Notes under the pieces: generated by a model | What the model was told of the DNA's origin: nothing | Databases searched by the model: none | Seen by the model: only the letters and a program-made list of their open reading frames with translations | Made by a program: the position numbers and the translations under genes | From: Treponema sp. | GTDB lineage: Bacteria; Spirochaetota; Spirochaetia; Treponematales; Treponemataceae | DNA: 64,000 nucleotides | Reading direction: 5' to 3' | NCBI GenBank assembly: GCA_024402665.1 | Contig: JAKSTI010000008.1 | Span: forward strand, 1 to 64,000 | Shown here: in pieces, positions 9,661 through 17,519 of the stretch | Layout: each line of letters begins with the position of its first letter | Position numbering within the stretch: the first letter of the stretch is position 1

Positions 9661-10614
9661 TTAAACGTGAGCCTTAAAAGAAGGAATAGGAGTACTCTGA
9701 ATGATTTCTTCTATTAATTTTTCTTCTGTATAACCACGAATAACTGCTTCATTTTTTAAGATGATTCTTTTTCTAAAAACAGCAGGTGCCAGCAGTTTAA
9801 TATCTTCTGGGGTAACAAAATTTCTTCCCTGAATTGCCGCATAAGCCTGACCTGCTTTATAAAGAGCAATAGAGCCTCTTGGAGAAACTCCGCTGGAAAT
9901 TCTTTCGTGATTACGTGTTGCATTTGTTAATTCAAGCAGATATTTAAGAACGGCTTCATCAACGTATACTTTTACAACTTCTTCCATGCATTCAAGAATT
10001 TCTGCCGCATTAGTTACAGCCTGAACACTTTCAATAGGATGTGTAGTACTTCTCTGATCTGTAATAATCTGCATTTCTTCTTCTACAGTAGGGTAGCCTA
10101 AAGAAAGAGTCATCATAAATCGGTCTTTCTGTGCTTCTGGTAAAGGGAAAGTTCCTTCCGACTCAACCGGATTTTCTGTTGCAATTAAAAAGAATGGTTT
10201 TTCAAGTTTATAGTCTTTGCCATCAACACTAACCTGACCTTCTGCCATAGCTTCAAGCAATGAAGACTGGGTTCTAGGTGTGGCACGATTCAATTCATCT
10301 ACAAGAATAATAGAAGACAACACAGGTCCTGGTCTGAATTCAAATTCCTGTTTAGAAGGAATCCATACAGAATTACCTGTAACATCTGCAGGCATTAAAT
10401 CTGGAGTACACTGAATTCTTGAAAAAGGTAATCCAACTGATTTAGCAATTGCTTTAGCAAGCACTGTTTTACCTGTTCCAGGAACATCTTCCAGCAAAAT
10501 ATGACCACCTGCAAAAATAGCAGCAAGAATCATATCAATGATTTCCTGTTTTCCTTTATATACTTTTTGTGTTGAATCTGTGATTTTCTTAGCAATAGTT
10601 TCTATTTTATTCAT
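9661..10614 (-). CDS. MoxR-family AAA+ ATPase
   Basis: 317 residues. Walker A is EDVPGTGKT (about 42-50) and Walker B is ILVDELNRA (about 107-115). The sensor region ATENPVESEGTFPLPEAQ and the C-terminal lid SSGVSPRGSIALYKAGQA are typical of MoxR. These ATPases act as chaperones or assembly factors for membrane or metal-containing complexes. It is the first gene of the MoxR-DUF58-membrane protein operon. The ATG has no Shine-Dalgarno sequence; a promoter 8 bp away points to a nearly leaderless mRNA. Confidence 0.92.
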   Translation of the reverse strand: MNKIETIAKKITDSTQKVYKGKQEIIDMILAAIFAGGHILLEDVPGTGKTVLAKAIAKSVGLPFSRIQCTPDLMPADVTGNSVWIPSKQEFEFRPGPVLSSIILVDELNRATPRTQSSLLEAMAEGQVSVDGKDYKLEKPFFLIATENPVESEGTFPLPEAQKDRFMMTLSLGYPTVEEEMQIITDQRSTTHPIESVQAVTNAAEILECMEEVVKVYVDEAVLKYLLELTNATRNHERISSGVSPRGSIALYKAGQAYAAIQGRNFVTPEDIKLLAPAVFRKRIILKNEAVIRGYTEEKLIEEIIQSTPIPSFKAHV

Positions 10615-10621
10615 ATTTAAA

Positions 10622-10650
10622 ACTATAACAGAGGAATTATCTTTTTTAAA
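10622..10650 (-). promoter_or_regulatory. Promoter of the moxR operon, leaderless geometry
   Basis: Minus strand: TTTAAA (10650-10645), a 17-bp spacer and TATAGT (10627-10622). Seven bases after the -10 the predicted +1 falls at 10615, one base before the ATG at 10614. Confidence 0.55.
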
Positions 10651-10740
10651 TAATAATATTTCCCTATGTTATAAATAAATTTTCGTGTTATAATATAAAT
10701 AAGACTTTTGTCTTGCAAATATCCAGGAGGCAAATAAAAA

Positions 10741-11388
10741 ATGCGTATTAAATCAGTATTTTCACACAGCTTTGAAAAATATGGTAAAGTTCTTACAGGT
10801 TATGATGTAACAGATCTTTTGAAAAAATTAGACGATACAACAAAAAAACCTGATAATGCTGTAATTTATGAACCAGGTGATGCTGGTCTTGAATCACTCC
10901 CAATCGCTAAAGAATTCAGCGATAACGCTTACGGTGGAATGCCAATTCAGGTTGGATACTGTAACGGTAACAACACAAAATTAAACTGTCTTGAATGGCA
11001 CCGTGGTTCAGAATTGAACATCCCTTCAAACGATATGGTTTTGTTGCTTGCTCCTCTTCAGTCTGTAAAAAATGGAAAATTAAATACAAGTGCTGTTGAA
11101 GCATTCTATGTTCCAAAAGGAACTGTTGTTCAGGTTTATGAAACAACATTGCACTATGCTCCATGTAACGCTGTTAAAAATGGCGAAGTATCTAAAGAAG
11201 GTTTCCGCGTAATCATCGTATTGCCAAAAGATACAAACACAGAAAAACCAGCTCTTCAGGAAAAAAATCTTGAAGATAAATTGCTCTGGGCTCGCAACAA
11301 ATGGCTCATTGCTCATCCAGAATCAAGTGAAGCTAAAGCAGGTGCTTTTGTTGGCTTGTCTGGCGTAAATATTGATATTTCAAGATAG
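10741..11388 (+). CDS. DUF4867-family protein
   Basis: 215 residues beginning MRIKSVFSHSFEKYGKVLTGYD. The central part (GSELNIPSNDMVLLLAPL, AFYVPKGTVVQVYETTLHYAPC) suggests a cupin-like barrel, and the whole resembles the DUF4867 family, which often sits near sugar isomerase or kinase genes. Codon choice is biased toward well-translated codons, as in the isomerase-family gene at 14.4 kb. AGGAGG precedes the ATG, and a TATAAT at 10689-10694 may be its -10. It has its own bidirectional terminator. A role in sugar metabolism is inferred from family context only. Confidence 0.7.
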   Translation: MRIKSVFSHSFEKYGKVLTGYDVTDLLKKLDDTTKKPDNAVIYEPGDAGLESLPIAKEFSDNAYGGMPIQVGYCNGNNTKLNCLEWHRGSELNIPSNDMVLLLAPLQSVKNGKLNTSAVEAFYVPKGTVVQVYETTLHYAPCNAVKNGEVSKEGFRVIIVLPKDTNTEKPALQEKNLEDKLLWARNKWLIAHPESSEAKAGAFVGLSGVNIDISR

Positions 11389-11415
11389 TTTCAATACTTA
11401 AATCTTTAATATCAT

Positions 11416-11463
11416 AAAAAAAGGTATCCGTTCAGCAAAACTGCTTCCCGGATACCTTTTTTT
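11416..11463. terminator. Bidirectional rho-independent terminator
   Basis: AAGGTATCCG pairs with CGGATACCTT, flanked by an A run on the left and eight T on the right. It serves the DUF4867 gene (plus) and the convergent Gfo/Idh/MocA gene (minus). Confidence 0.9.
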
Positions 11464-11495
11464 TCCTCTAAATCTATTTCCGTAAAAAAATAGCC

Positions 11496-12524
11496 CTATT
11501 TTTCAAAAGGATAAACCATATTCCAGTCTTTTCTAAGGTCATCCATAATTCCACAAAGCTTTCTTGAATCTTCATGGGTATGAACTTTAGATTCTGTTTC
11601 TCCTTTCAAAATGCAAGTTGTTACATCAAGCATTTCATATTCATAGCCGTTTACCATAAAAGGTTCTTTTATAACCTGTATAACTTCATTTTCATTTCCC
11701 CAAGGATTTTTGAAAGTATGAATTTCTGCTTCCTGAGCAAAGAAGAAGTTTTTAAGTGTTATGAATCCTTTCTGTCCGTAAATTGTAGCATCGTGAGTAT
11801 CACTTCCGGCAGACATACAAGCGGCACTCTGGAAATGAGCTGTAACTCCGTTATCAAAAGTGAGGCTTACGTTATTCCATGTATCCACACCATCATACAT
11901 ACGGGCATTTGAATTATGAGAAACAATATTTTTTGAACCGGCACCAAGCATGGAAATAAAAATATTGTAAATACCTAAATCAAGTAATGCGCCACCTGCT
12001 AATTCTGGAGCATAAAGTCTGTGCTTTGGATCATAAGGGATTCTGTTGCAGAAGAAAGATTCAATATGGAAAACTTCTCCTATCAAACCATCTTCTATAG
12101 CCTTACGCACTTTGTTCAAACAAGGATTAAATGCAGACCACATTGCTTCCATAAAGAAAAGATTTTTTTCCTTAGCTTTAGCAATCATCTGATTCAACTG
12201 ACCCATATTACAACCGGCTGGTTTTTCGCACAAAATGTGTTTTCCGCTGTCCAAAGCCTTCATTACTGAATCAAAATGGAATGCATGAGGATTTGCAATA
12301 TAAATTACATCTACTGCAGGATCATCAAACAACTGCTGGTAACTGCCATATGCTTTTTCAAATCCCCATTTGTCTGCAAATTCCTTTGCTCTTGCTTCAT
12401 CTCTGGATCCTACTGCATAAGGAATAATTCTTTTATCTGTTTTTGCCATACCGCTGATTGCTGCGGCCATTGAGTTTGCAATAATTCCTGGAGCCAGAAT
12501 TGCCCAATTAACAGTTTCTTTCAT
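11496..12524 (-). CDS. Gfo/Idh/MocA-family NAD(P)-dependent oxidoreductase
   Basis: 342 residues. The N-terminal Rossmann fold starts WAILAPGIIANSMAAAI and contains the family mark HILCEKPAGCN (about 94-104), whose lysine is the usual catalytic residue. The C-terminal substrate domain includes GGALLDLGIYNI. These enzymes oxidise or reduce sugars, sugar acids or inositols. The gene follows the GH5 glycosidase with a one-base TAATG overlap, so the two are coupled; by inference it processes a product of that enzyme. Its exact substrate cannot be stated. Confidence 0.88.
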   Translation of the reverse strand: MKETVNWAILAPGIIANSMAAAISGMAKTDKRIIPYAVGSRDEARAKEFADKWGFEKAYGSYQQLFDDPAVDVIYIANPHAFHFDSVMKALDSGKHILCEKPAGCNMGQLNQMIAKAKEKNLFFMEAMWSAFNPCLNKVRKAIEDGLIGEVFHIESFFCNRIPYDPKHRLYAPELAGGALLDLGIYNIFISMLGAGSKNIVSHNSNARMYDGVDTWNNVSLTFDNGVTAHFQSAACMSAGSDTHDATIYGQKGFITLKNFFFAQEAEIHTFKNPWGNENEVIQVIKEPFMVNGYEYEMLDVTTCILKGETESKVHTHEDSRKLCGIMDDLRKDWNMVYPFEK

Positions 12525-13558
12525 TATAAGTATTTAATAACCTCTTCAATAACTGGTTTCATGTAATCATCTGTAAGACCAAAGTTCATCTGTTTGTAAC
12601 TCCAGCATGCACGACCAATATTAAATTCTTTAAATGCAGCATTAATATCTTTGTACCAGCTGAGAACATCTTCTGCTTTAGCATTTTCAATTACACCATA
12701 TTCACCACAATAAAGAGGAACGTTTCTTTCTTCACAAAGAGTAATTCCACGGCGGAATTTATTGATGAAGAAATCTTTATCAAATTTTTCTTTTCCTTCA
12801 GGTCCTGTAACAATAAAATCTGTCATCTTTAATTTCTGTGCAGCTTCATTATGTTCTTTGTATGTACATGGATAAGATAATTTGAAATCAGATGGCATAT
12901 TATCTACCCAGAAAGCACTCTGATGTGTAAACAAAAGTGGATCATAACAGTGGAAGTTATAAACAATGTTTTCATCATAAGGCATTTCAAGATCTTTTAA
13001 TGCATCAATTGAGTTGTTCCAGTAACCGCCAACAAGAATCTTAATTGTTGGAGCAATTTTTCTGATTTTTTCAATTACTGTATGACTGATTTTATTCCAG
13101 CTGTCACTATAATCAGGAGAAGTAACTTCATTCAAAAGTTCAAATGCAACCATATCTTCAAATTTGCCATAACGTTTTGCAAATTCTTCCCACAAATCAT
13201 AAAAATATGACTGCAATTTTTCATCATCAAAGAAACCTTTTTCGTTATATCCTTTATCAAAAGAATAACCCATTGTTTTATGAAGATCCAAAATAAGGTT
13301 CAATTTATTTTCTTTTGCCCATTTAATTGCATTGTCAACATAAACAAATCCTTCTGGAATAAAAGAACCATCTGTGTTCTGGAAAATCTGATAATCAACA
13401 GGAAGACGAATATGATCTGCACCCCAGCCTGCTACTACCTTAAAATCTTCAGCTTTAATGAATTCTTCATAATGTTCTTTTGTGTATTCGCTGCACTGAG
13501 AAAGCCAGCCTCCAAAATCAACACCTTTTTCGTATCCAGGAAATTTTCTCATTTTCAA
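12524..13558 (-). CDS. Glycoside hydrolase family 5-like enzyme (cytoplasmic)
   Basis: 344 residues, a (beta/alpha)8 cellulase-type fold. The acid/base is predicted at Glu144 in FELLNEV and the nucleophile at Glu286 in YCGEYGV; VDFGGWLSQ and ILDLHKTMGY match other GH5 strands. No signal peptide is present, so it should act on short oligosaccharides already imported, not on polymers outside the cell. It leads a two-gene operon with a Gfo/Idh/MocA oxidoreductase. AGGAG lies upstream of the ATG, and a near-perfect inverted repeat overlaps the predicted transcription start. Confidence 0.87.
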   Translation of the reverse strand: MKMRKFPGYEKGVDFGGWLSQCSEYTKEHYEEFIKAEDFKVVAGWGADHIRLPVDYQIFQNTDGSFIPEGFVYVDNAIKWAKENKLNLILDLHKTMGYSFDKGYNEKGFFDDEKLQSYFYDLWEEFAKRYGKFEDMVAFELLNEVTSPDYSDSWNKISHTVIEKIRKIAPTIKILVGGYWNNSIDALKDLEMPYDENIVYNFHCYDPLLFTHQSAFWVDNMPSDFKLSYPCTYKEHNEAAQKLKMTDFIVTGPEGKEKFDKDFFINKFRRGITLCEERNVPLYCGEYGVIENAKAEDVLSWYKDINAAFKEFNIGRACWSYKQMNFGLTDDYMKPVIEEVIKYL

Positions 13559-13565
13559 GCTCCTA

Positions 13566-13593
13566 TTATGTATTATTGTACATAATCATAATA
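13566..13593 (-). promoter_or_regulatory. Candidate operator and -10 of the GH5 operon
   Basis: TTATGTA (13566-13572) and TACATAA (13579-13585) form a 7-bp inverted repeat with a 6-base spacer. On the minus strand TATTAT (13593-13588) would start transcription near 13581, inside the repeat, as expected for a repressor site. The -35 is poor. Confidence 0.4.
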
Positions 13594-13634
13594 CCACAGA
13601 ATTTTTTATATGATAGTACAAAAATATCTATAAA

Positions 13635-13663
13635 TTGTATTAGGAATTCTGACAATTTAGAAT
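13635..13663 (+). promoter_or_regulatory. Promoter of the flavin reductase-like gene
   Basis: TTGTAT (13635-13640), exactly 17 bp, then TAGAAT (13658-13663). The gene starts 60 bp downstream. Confidence 0.6.
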
Positions 13664-13722
13664 TATATTTAAATAGGATGTTTAAAATCTTTACTGATAA
13701 AAAACACCTTTATGGAGGATAA

Positions 13723-14280
13723 ATGAAAAAGAATTTTGGAAAACAGACATATCTTTACCCTATGCCAGTTTTAATTATTTCTACTTATGATGAAAACGGA
13801 AATCCTGATGCAATGAATGCAGCCTGGGGTGGTATTCACGATACAAACCAGATTGGTATTTGCATTAGCCCTGAACATAAAACTGCAAAAAATCTTATGT
13901 TGAAAAAAGCATTTACAGTAAGTATTGGTGATGCCGCTCATGTTACAGAATGTGACTATCTTGGAATTGCCAGCGGTAACAAAGAAAAAGACAAAATCAA
14001 AAAAGCAGGTTTTACAGTTACAAAAAGTGAATTTGTAGACGCACCAGTAATTGACCAGCTTCCTATGTGTCTTGAATGCGAACTTGTCAGCTATGATGAT
14101 GTAAACGGCTGTATGGTAGGAAACATCATTAATGTAAGTGCCGATGAGTCAATTTTAACAGATGGAAAAATTGATCCTTCAAAATTTATGCCTATTACAT
14201 ATGATCCTGTAAACCATAACTACATTACATTAGGACAGATTGCAGGAAAAGCATTTAGTGACGGAAAGAAAATCCAATAA
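13723..14280 (+). CDS. Flavin reductase-like / flavoredoxin FMN-binding protein
   Basis: 185 residues of the FMN-binding split-barrel family: VLIISTYDENGNPDAMNAAWGG at the N-terminus (ligand-pocket strand) and ISPEHKTAKNLMLKKAFTVS are typical. Relatives are flavoredoxins and NAD(P)H:FMN reductases that carry one bound FMN. GGAGG precedes the ATG by a few bases. It is divergent from the GH5 operon and upstream of the isomerase-family gene. The 144-bp gap after it holds a separate strong promoter, so the two need not be co-transcribed. The electron partner is unknown. Confidence 0.85.
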   Translation: MKKNFGKQTYLYPMPVLIISTYDENGNPDAMNAAWGGIHDTNQIGICISPEHKTAKNLMLKKAFTVSIGDAAHVTECDYLGIASGNKEKDKIKKAGFTVTKSEFVDAPVIDQLPMCLECELVSYDDVNGCMVGNIINVSADESILTDGKIDPSKFMPITYDPVNHNYITLGQIAGKAFSDGKKIQ

Positions 14281-14310
14281 ATGTTAACCAAAAATAGGTA
14301 AAATTCCACC

Positions 14311-14338
14311 TTGACATTCTATATTAATAGGGTAGAAT
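14311..14338 (+). promoter_or_regulatory. Strong promoter of the L-fucose isomerase-family gene
   Basis: A consensus TTGACA -35 (14311-14316), a 16-bp spacer and TAGAAT (14333-14338), leaving a leader of about 80 nt. A 12-bp palindrome TTTGTTAACAAA at 14388-14399 in the leader could be an operator. Confidence 0.75.
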
Positions 14339-14424
14339 TCAGAATTAGAGAAATATTTTTTTTTATTTTTCTATTAATCTAAAATCATTTGTTAACAAAA
14401 TAAATGAATATATAGGAGCAAAAA

Positions 14425-15921
14425 ATGATCAACAACAAGCCAAAAGTAAAAATTGGTATCGTAGCTGTTAGCCGCGACTGTTTCCCAGAATCACTTTCTG
14501 TAAACAGAAGAAAAGCTTTAGTTGAAGCTTACACAAAAAAATATGGTGCAGATGAAATTTATGAATGTCCAATCTGTATCGTAGAAAGCGAAATCCACAT
14601 GGTTCAGGCTTTGGAAGATATTAAGAAGGCCGGATGTAACGCACTCTGTGTTTACCTCGGAAACTTCGGTCCAGAAATTGCTGAAACATTGTTGGCAAAA
14701 CACTTTGAAGGTCCAAAGATGTTCTGTGCAGCTGCAGAAGAAACATCTAAGAACGGTGGACTTATCCAGGGTCGTGGTGATGCTTACTGTGGTATGCTCA
14801 ACGCTTCTTACAACCTTAAACTCCGCAACATCAAAGCTTACATTCCTGAATATCCAGTAGGAACAGCTGAACAGTGTGCAGATATGATTCACGAATTTGC
14901 ACCAATCGCAAAAGCTGTTTACGCTTTGAATCACTTGAAGATTATTTCTTTCGGACCACGTCCATTAAACTTCCTTGCTTGTAACGCACCAATTAAACAG
15001 CTTTACAACCTCGGAGTTGAAATCGAAGAAAACTCAGAACTTGACTTGTTCGAAGCATTCAACAAACACGCTGGCGACCCACGTATTAAAGAAGTTGCTG
15101 CTGACATGGCTAAAGAACTTGGAGCAGGAAACAAAAAACCTGAAATCCTTGAAAAACTCGCACAGTATGAAATTACACTTCTTGACTGGGTTGAAGCTCA
15201 CAAAGGTTACCGTGAATTCGTTGCAATTGCAGGTAAATGTTGGCCAGCATTCCAGACACAGTTCGGATTCGTTCCTTGCTATGTAAACTCTCGTCTTACA
15301 GCAAAAGGTATTCCAGTATCTTGTGAAGTAGATATCTACGGATGTCTCTCTGAATTCATCGGTACAGTTGTTTCTGATGATACAGTTACACTCCTCGACA
15401 TCAACAACACAGTTCCACAGGATATCTATGATGAAGACATCAAAGGTAAACATGGTTCATACACAATTAAAGATACATTCATGGGATTCCACTGTGGTAA
15501 CACAGCATCATCTAAACTTTCATTCTGCGAAATGAAATACCAGATGATCATGGCTCGCAGCCTCCCAGTTGAAGTTACAAACGGTACTCTTGAAGGTGAT
15601 ATCGTTCCTGGTGATATTACATTCTTCCGTCTCCAGTCTACATCTGATGCTAAGCTCCGTGCTTACATCGCTCATGGTGAAGTTCTTCCAGTTGCTACAC
15701 GTTCATTCGGTGGTATTGGAATCTTCGCTATCCCAGAAATGGGACGTTTCTACCGCCACGTACTTATCGAAGGAAATTACCCACACCACGGTGCAGTTGC
15801 ATTCGGTCACTGGGGTAAAGCACTTTACGAAGTATTCAAATACGTTGGTGTACCAGTAGAAGAAATTGGATACAACCAGCCAGCTGGTGTTCGCTACCCA
15901 ACAGAAAACCCATTTGCTTAA
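14425..15921 (+). CDS. L-fucose/L-arabinose isomerase-family protein
   Basis: 498 residues. N-terminal domain with ICIVESEIHMVQAL and LCVYLGNFGPEIAET; the C-terminal isomerase domain carries the candidate metal ligands Glu (~302, in VSCEVDIYG), Asp (~325, in LLDINN) and His (~453, in HGAVAFGHWG), as in FucI/AraA. It would interconvert an aldose and a ketose with Mn2+; the substrate (L-fucose, D-arabinose or other) is not readable. Codon use is markedly biased toward AAC, TTC, CTC and GGT compared with neighbours. With a consensus promoter, AGGAG site and dedicated terminator, this predicts one of the most highly expressed genes in the window. Confidence 0.85.
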   Translation: MINNKPKVKIGIVAVSRDCFPESLSVNRRKALVEAYTKKYGADEIYECPICIVESEIHMVQALEDIKKAGCNALCVYLGNFGPEIAETLLAKHFEGPKMFCAAAEETSKNGGLIQGRGDAYCGMLNASYNLKLRNIKAYIPEYPVGTAEQCADMIHEFAPIAKAVYALNHLKIISFGPRPLNFLACNAPIKQLYNLGVEIEENSELDLFEAFNKHAGDPRIKEVAADMAKELGAGNKKPEILEKLAQYEITLLDWVEAHKGYREFVAIAGKCWPAFQTQFGFVPCYVNSRLTAKGIPVSCEVDIYGCLSEFIGTVVSDDTVTLLDINNTVPQDIYDEDIKGKHGSYTIKDTFMGFHCGNTASSKLSFCEMKYQMIMARSLPVEVTNGTLEGDIVPGDITFFRLQSTSDAKLRAYIAHGEVLPVATRSFGGIGIFAIPEMGRFYRHVLIEGNYPHHGAVAFGHWGKALYEVFKYVGVPVEEIGYNQPAGVRYPTENPFA

Positions 15922-15941
15922 TGATTAATTAAGTAAACTAT

Positions 15942-15977
15942 AAAGCGCTTCTTGTTTTACAGGAGGCGCTTTTTTTA
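15942..15977 (+). terminator. Rho-independent terminator after the isomerase-family gene
   Basis: A 12-bp stem starting AAAGCGC and closing GCGCTTT with G-U pairs, followed by seven T. Confidence 0.9.
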
Positions 15978-16039
15978 TTTATTTTTTTAAATTCTGACTG
16001 TATAATTTTATTTAGCGGCAATATTTCGGAGGCACGACA

Positions 16040-16816
16040 ATGAACAAAACTGGCAGTCAACAGAGTTTACCTGCAAAAAAATCAAAAAAGAAACCAATCA
16101 TCATTTGTATAATAATCCTTATTATTCTTGGAGGCCTTGGTGGCGCAGGATATTATTTTTACAGACAAGGAAAAACTTTTGATGATTTGAAGGCACTTTT
16201 TGTAAAAGACAAATCTGTTAAGAAAGTTTCATACACAACTTATAACTGGAACGCCCTGAATTTACGTGCTGCACCAGATGGAAAAGTGATTCGTGCAATT
16301 AATAAAGATTCAATCCTTAATGTTGAAGAAGAACTTGATTCCGGCTGGCTGAAAGTTAAAGTTGCAGATTCTGAAGGCTATGTTGCAACTCAGTACACAA
16401 AAGATGAGGACGGATATTTCCGTGGTTCCTATAAAACAAAAAATCTTACTAAACACGGAAAAGACTTAATCAGTAAATATTTCACTTCTGATGAACAGAA
16501 AATCCTTAAAGAATATGAATTCCGCTATATGCCAGACTGGATTGCAGATATTGGTGGTGGAAAAAATTATGCTTTAACAGGTATTTATTCAAAAGAACCA
16601 AAAGTCATCTATCTTAGAGATTCCTCTTTCAAAACACCATCAGATCACGATGATGTAATTTTACATGAACTTTGCCATGCAATCACACCAGAACAGTGGG
16701 GCGTAAATTCTCCATTTGCAAACAGATTAAAAGTAGCAGGTTATGAGGCTGGATTAAAGAAGGTTCGTGTTCATCTTTCTGAAGATAATTACACTGTAGT
16801 TTCTACCGGTAAGTAA
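16040..16816 (+). CDS. Membrane-anchored SH3b protein with a zincin-like HELCH motif
   Basis: 258 residues. A Lys-rich cytoplasmic tail (1-18) and one transmembrane helix (about 19-41) are followed by a bacterial SH3 domain (about 67-120; NLRAAPDGKVIRAINKDS) and a C-terminal region with VILHELCHAITPEQW. HELCH at 209-213 fits the HExxH zinc-binding signature of metallopeptidases; Glu236 in GYEAGLKK is a possible third ligand. An SH3b domain beside a peptidase suggests cell-wall binding. It could act on periplasmic proteins or peptides, but the family is not one I can name. GGAGG is 7 bases from the ATG. Its 3' end overlaps the convergent gene by 14 bp. Confidence 0.6.
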   Translation: MNKTGSQQSLPAKKSKKKPIIICIIILIILGGLGGAGYYFYRQGKTFDDLKALFVKDKSVKKVSYTTYNWNALNLRAAPDGKVIRAINKDSILNVEEELDSGWLKVKVADSEGYVATQYTKDEDGYFRGSYKTKNLTKHGKDLISKYFTSDEQKILKEYEFRYMPDWIADIGGGKNYALTGIYSKEPKVIYLRDSSFKTPSDHDDVILHELCHAITPEQWGVNSPFANRLKVAGYEAGLKKVRVHLSEDNYTVVSTGK

Positions 16817-17474
16817 CCTTTCCCTTTTTAGTAGAAACATGAATCTTTGGATCATCTTTACCAAGGGCTGGAGTATAAATTGTTATATCTCCAGAATAAC
16901 TTGTGATATTAGACTGAGCAATTATTTTTGAAGAAAGAGACAAACTTATGTTGGCCTTTTCTGTATAGATCTTAAAGTATTCAGTGTTGATTTTTTGAGC
17001 CAGGAATTTGCCTTCAATCCCCTTTATTCCAAGAAATTCTGCCTTTATATTTTCCAGTGAAACAGATGCCTTTTCAAAAGAAACATTTATTTCCTGCTGC
17101 ACCCGAACATTCTGTAATTCAATATTACCAGTTTGTGTTTTGATTTCAATATCTTCAAAAATAAATCTATCTGGAATATAAAGCACAACAGAACAGATTT
17201 CTCCTGCATTCCCTTTTTTAGCTTTAGTTTCAATTTTCAGAACACCATTTTTACAAGAAATCTCTGGAAGCTTTGTGTTGTTATTTGAATATATTTCTAT
17301 ACTGATTTCATCGCCATAAATTCTTTTGGTAGAAATGCTTTCAAAAGAAAAGTTTAATTCCAGTTCAGAAACGTCATCCTTCTGAATATTAGTTCTGGAA
17401 ATTAAATTTTTTTCCTGTGCGAACAAAAAAGAGGAAGATATTAAAAGAAAAACAAATAAAATTGTCTTTTTCAC
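16803..17474 (-). CDS. Secreted DUF4097-like putative adhesin/sheet protein
   Basis: From a GTG at 17474 the protein is 223 residues and begins MKKTILFVFLLISSSFLFAQ, a standard signal peptide. An upstream GTG at 17489 would add five polar residues before the signal, which is less likely. The mature part is a run of short beta strands with regular spacing (VSFEKASVSLENIKAEFLG, TEYFKIYTEKANISLSLSS), the right-handed beta-helix-like pattern of DUF4097 proteins. No enzyme motif is visible. No Shine-Dalgarno sequence is present; TATATT at 17486-17481 would start transcription on the GTG itself. Confidence 0.6.
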   Translation of the reverse strand: MKKTILFVFLLISSSFLFAQEKNLISRTNIQKDDVSELELNFSFESISTKRIYGDEISIEIYSNNNTKLPEISCKNGVLKIETKAKKGNAGEICSVVLYIPDRFIFEDIEIKTQTGNIELQNVRVQQEINVSFEKASVSLENIKAEFLGIKGIEGKFLAQKINTEYFKIYTEKANISLSLSSKIIAQSNITSYSGDITIYTPALGKDDPKIHVSTKKGKVTYR

Positions 17475-17480
17475 GTCTTG

Positions 17481-17513
17481 AATATACACTATTATTAATA
17501 TTATTTATATATT
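17481..17513. promoter_or_regulatory. Compact divergent promoter region
   Basis: Only 45 bp separate the two starts. Minus strand: TATATT (17486-17481) puts +1 at 17474, the GTG of the secreted protein. Plus strand: TATATT (17508-17513) puts +1 at 17520, the ATG of the methyltransferase. The -35 elements are weak on both sides. Confidence 0.4.
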
Positions 17514-17519
17514 AGAAAT

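Noticed and set aside
14518..15453. Long minus-strand reading frames opposite the isomerase gene
   Set aside because: They are shadows created by the strong codon bias of the plus-strand gene; low-complexity Cys/Phe-rich products with no start signals.
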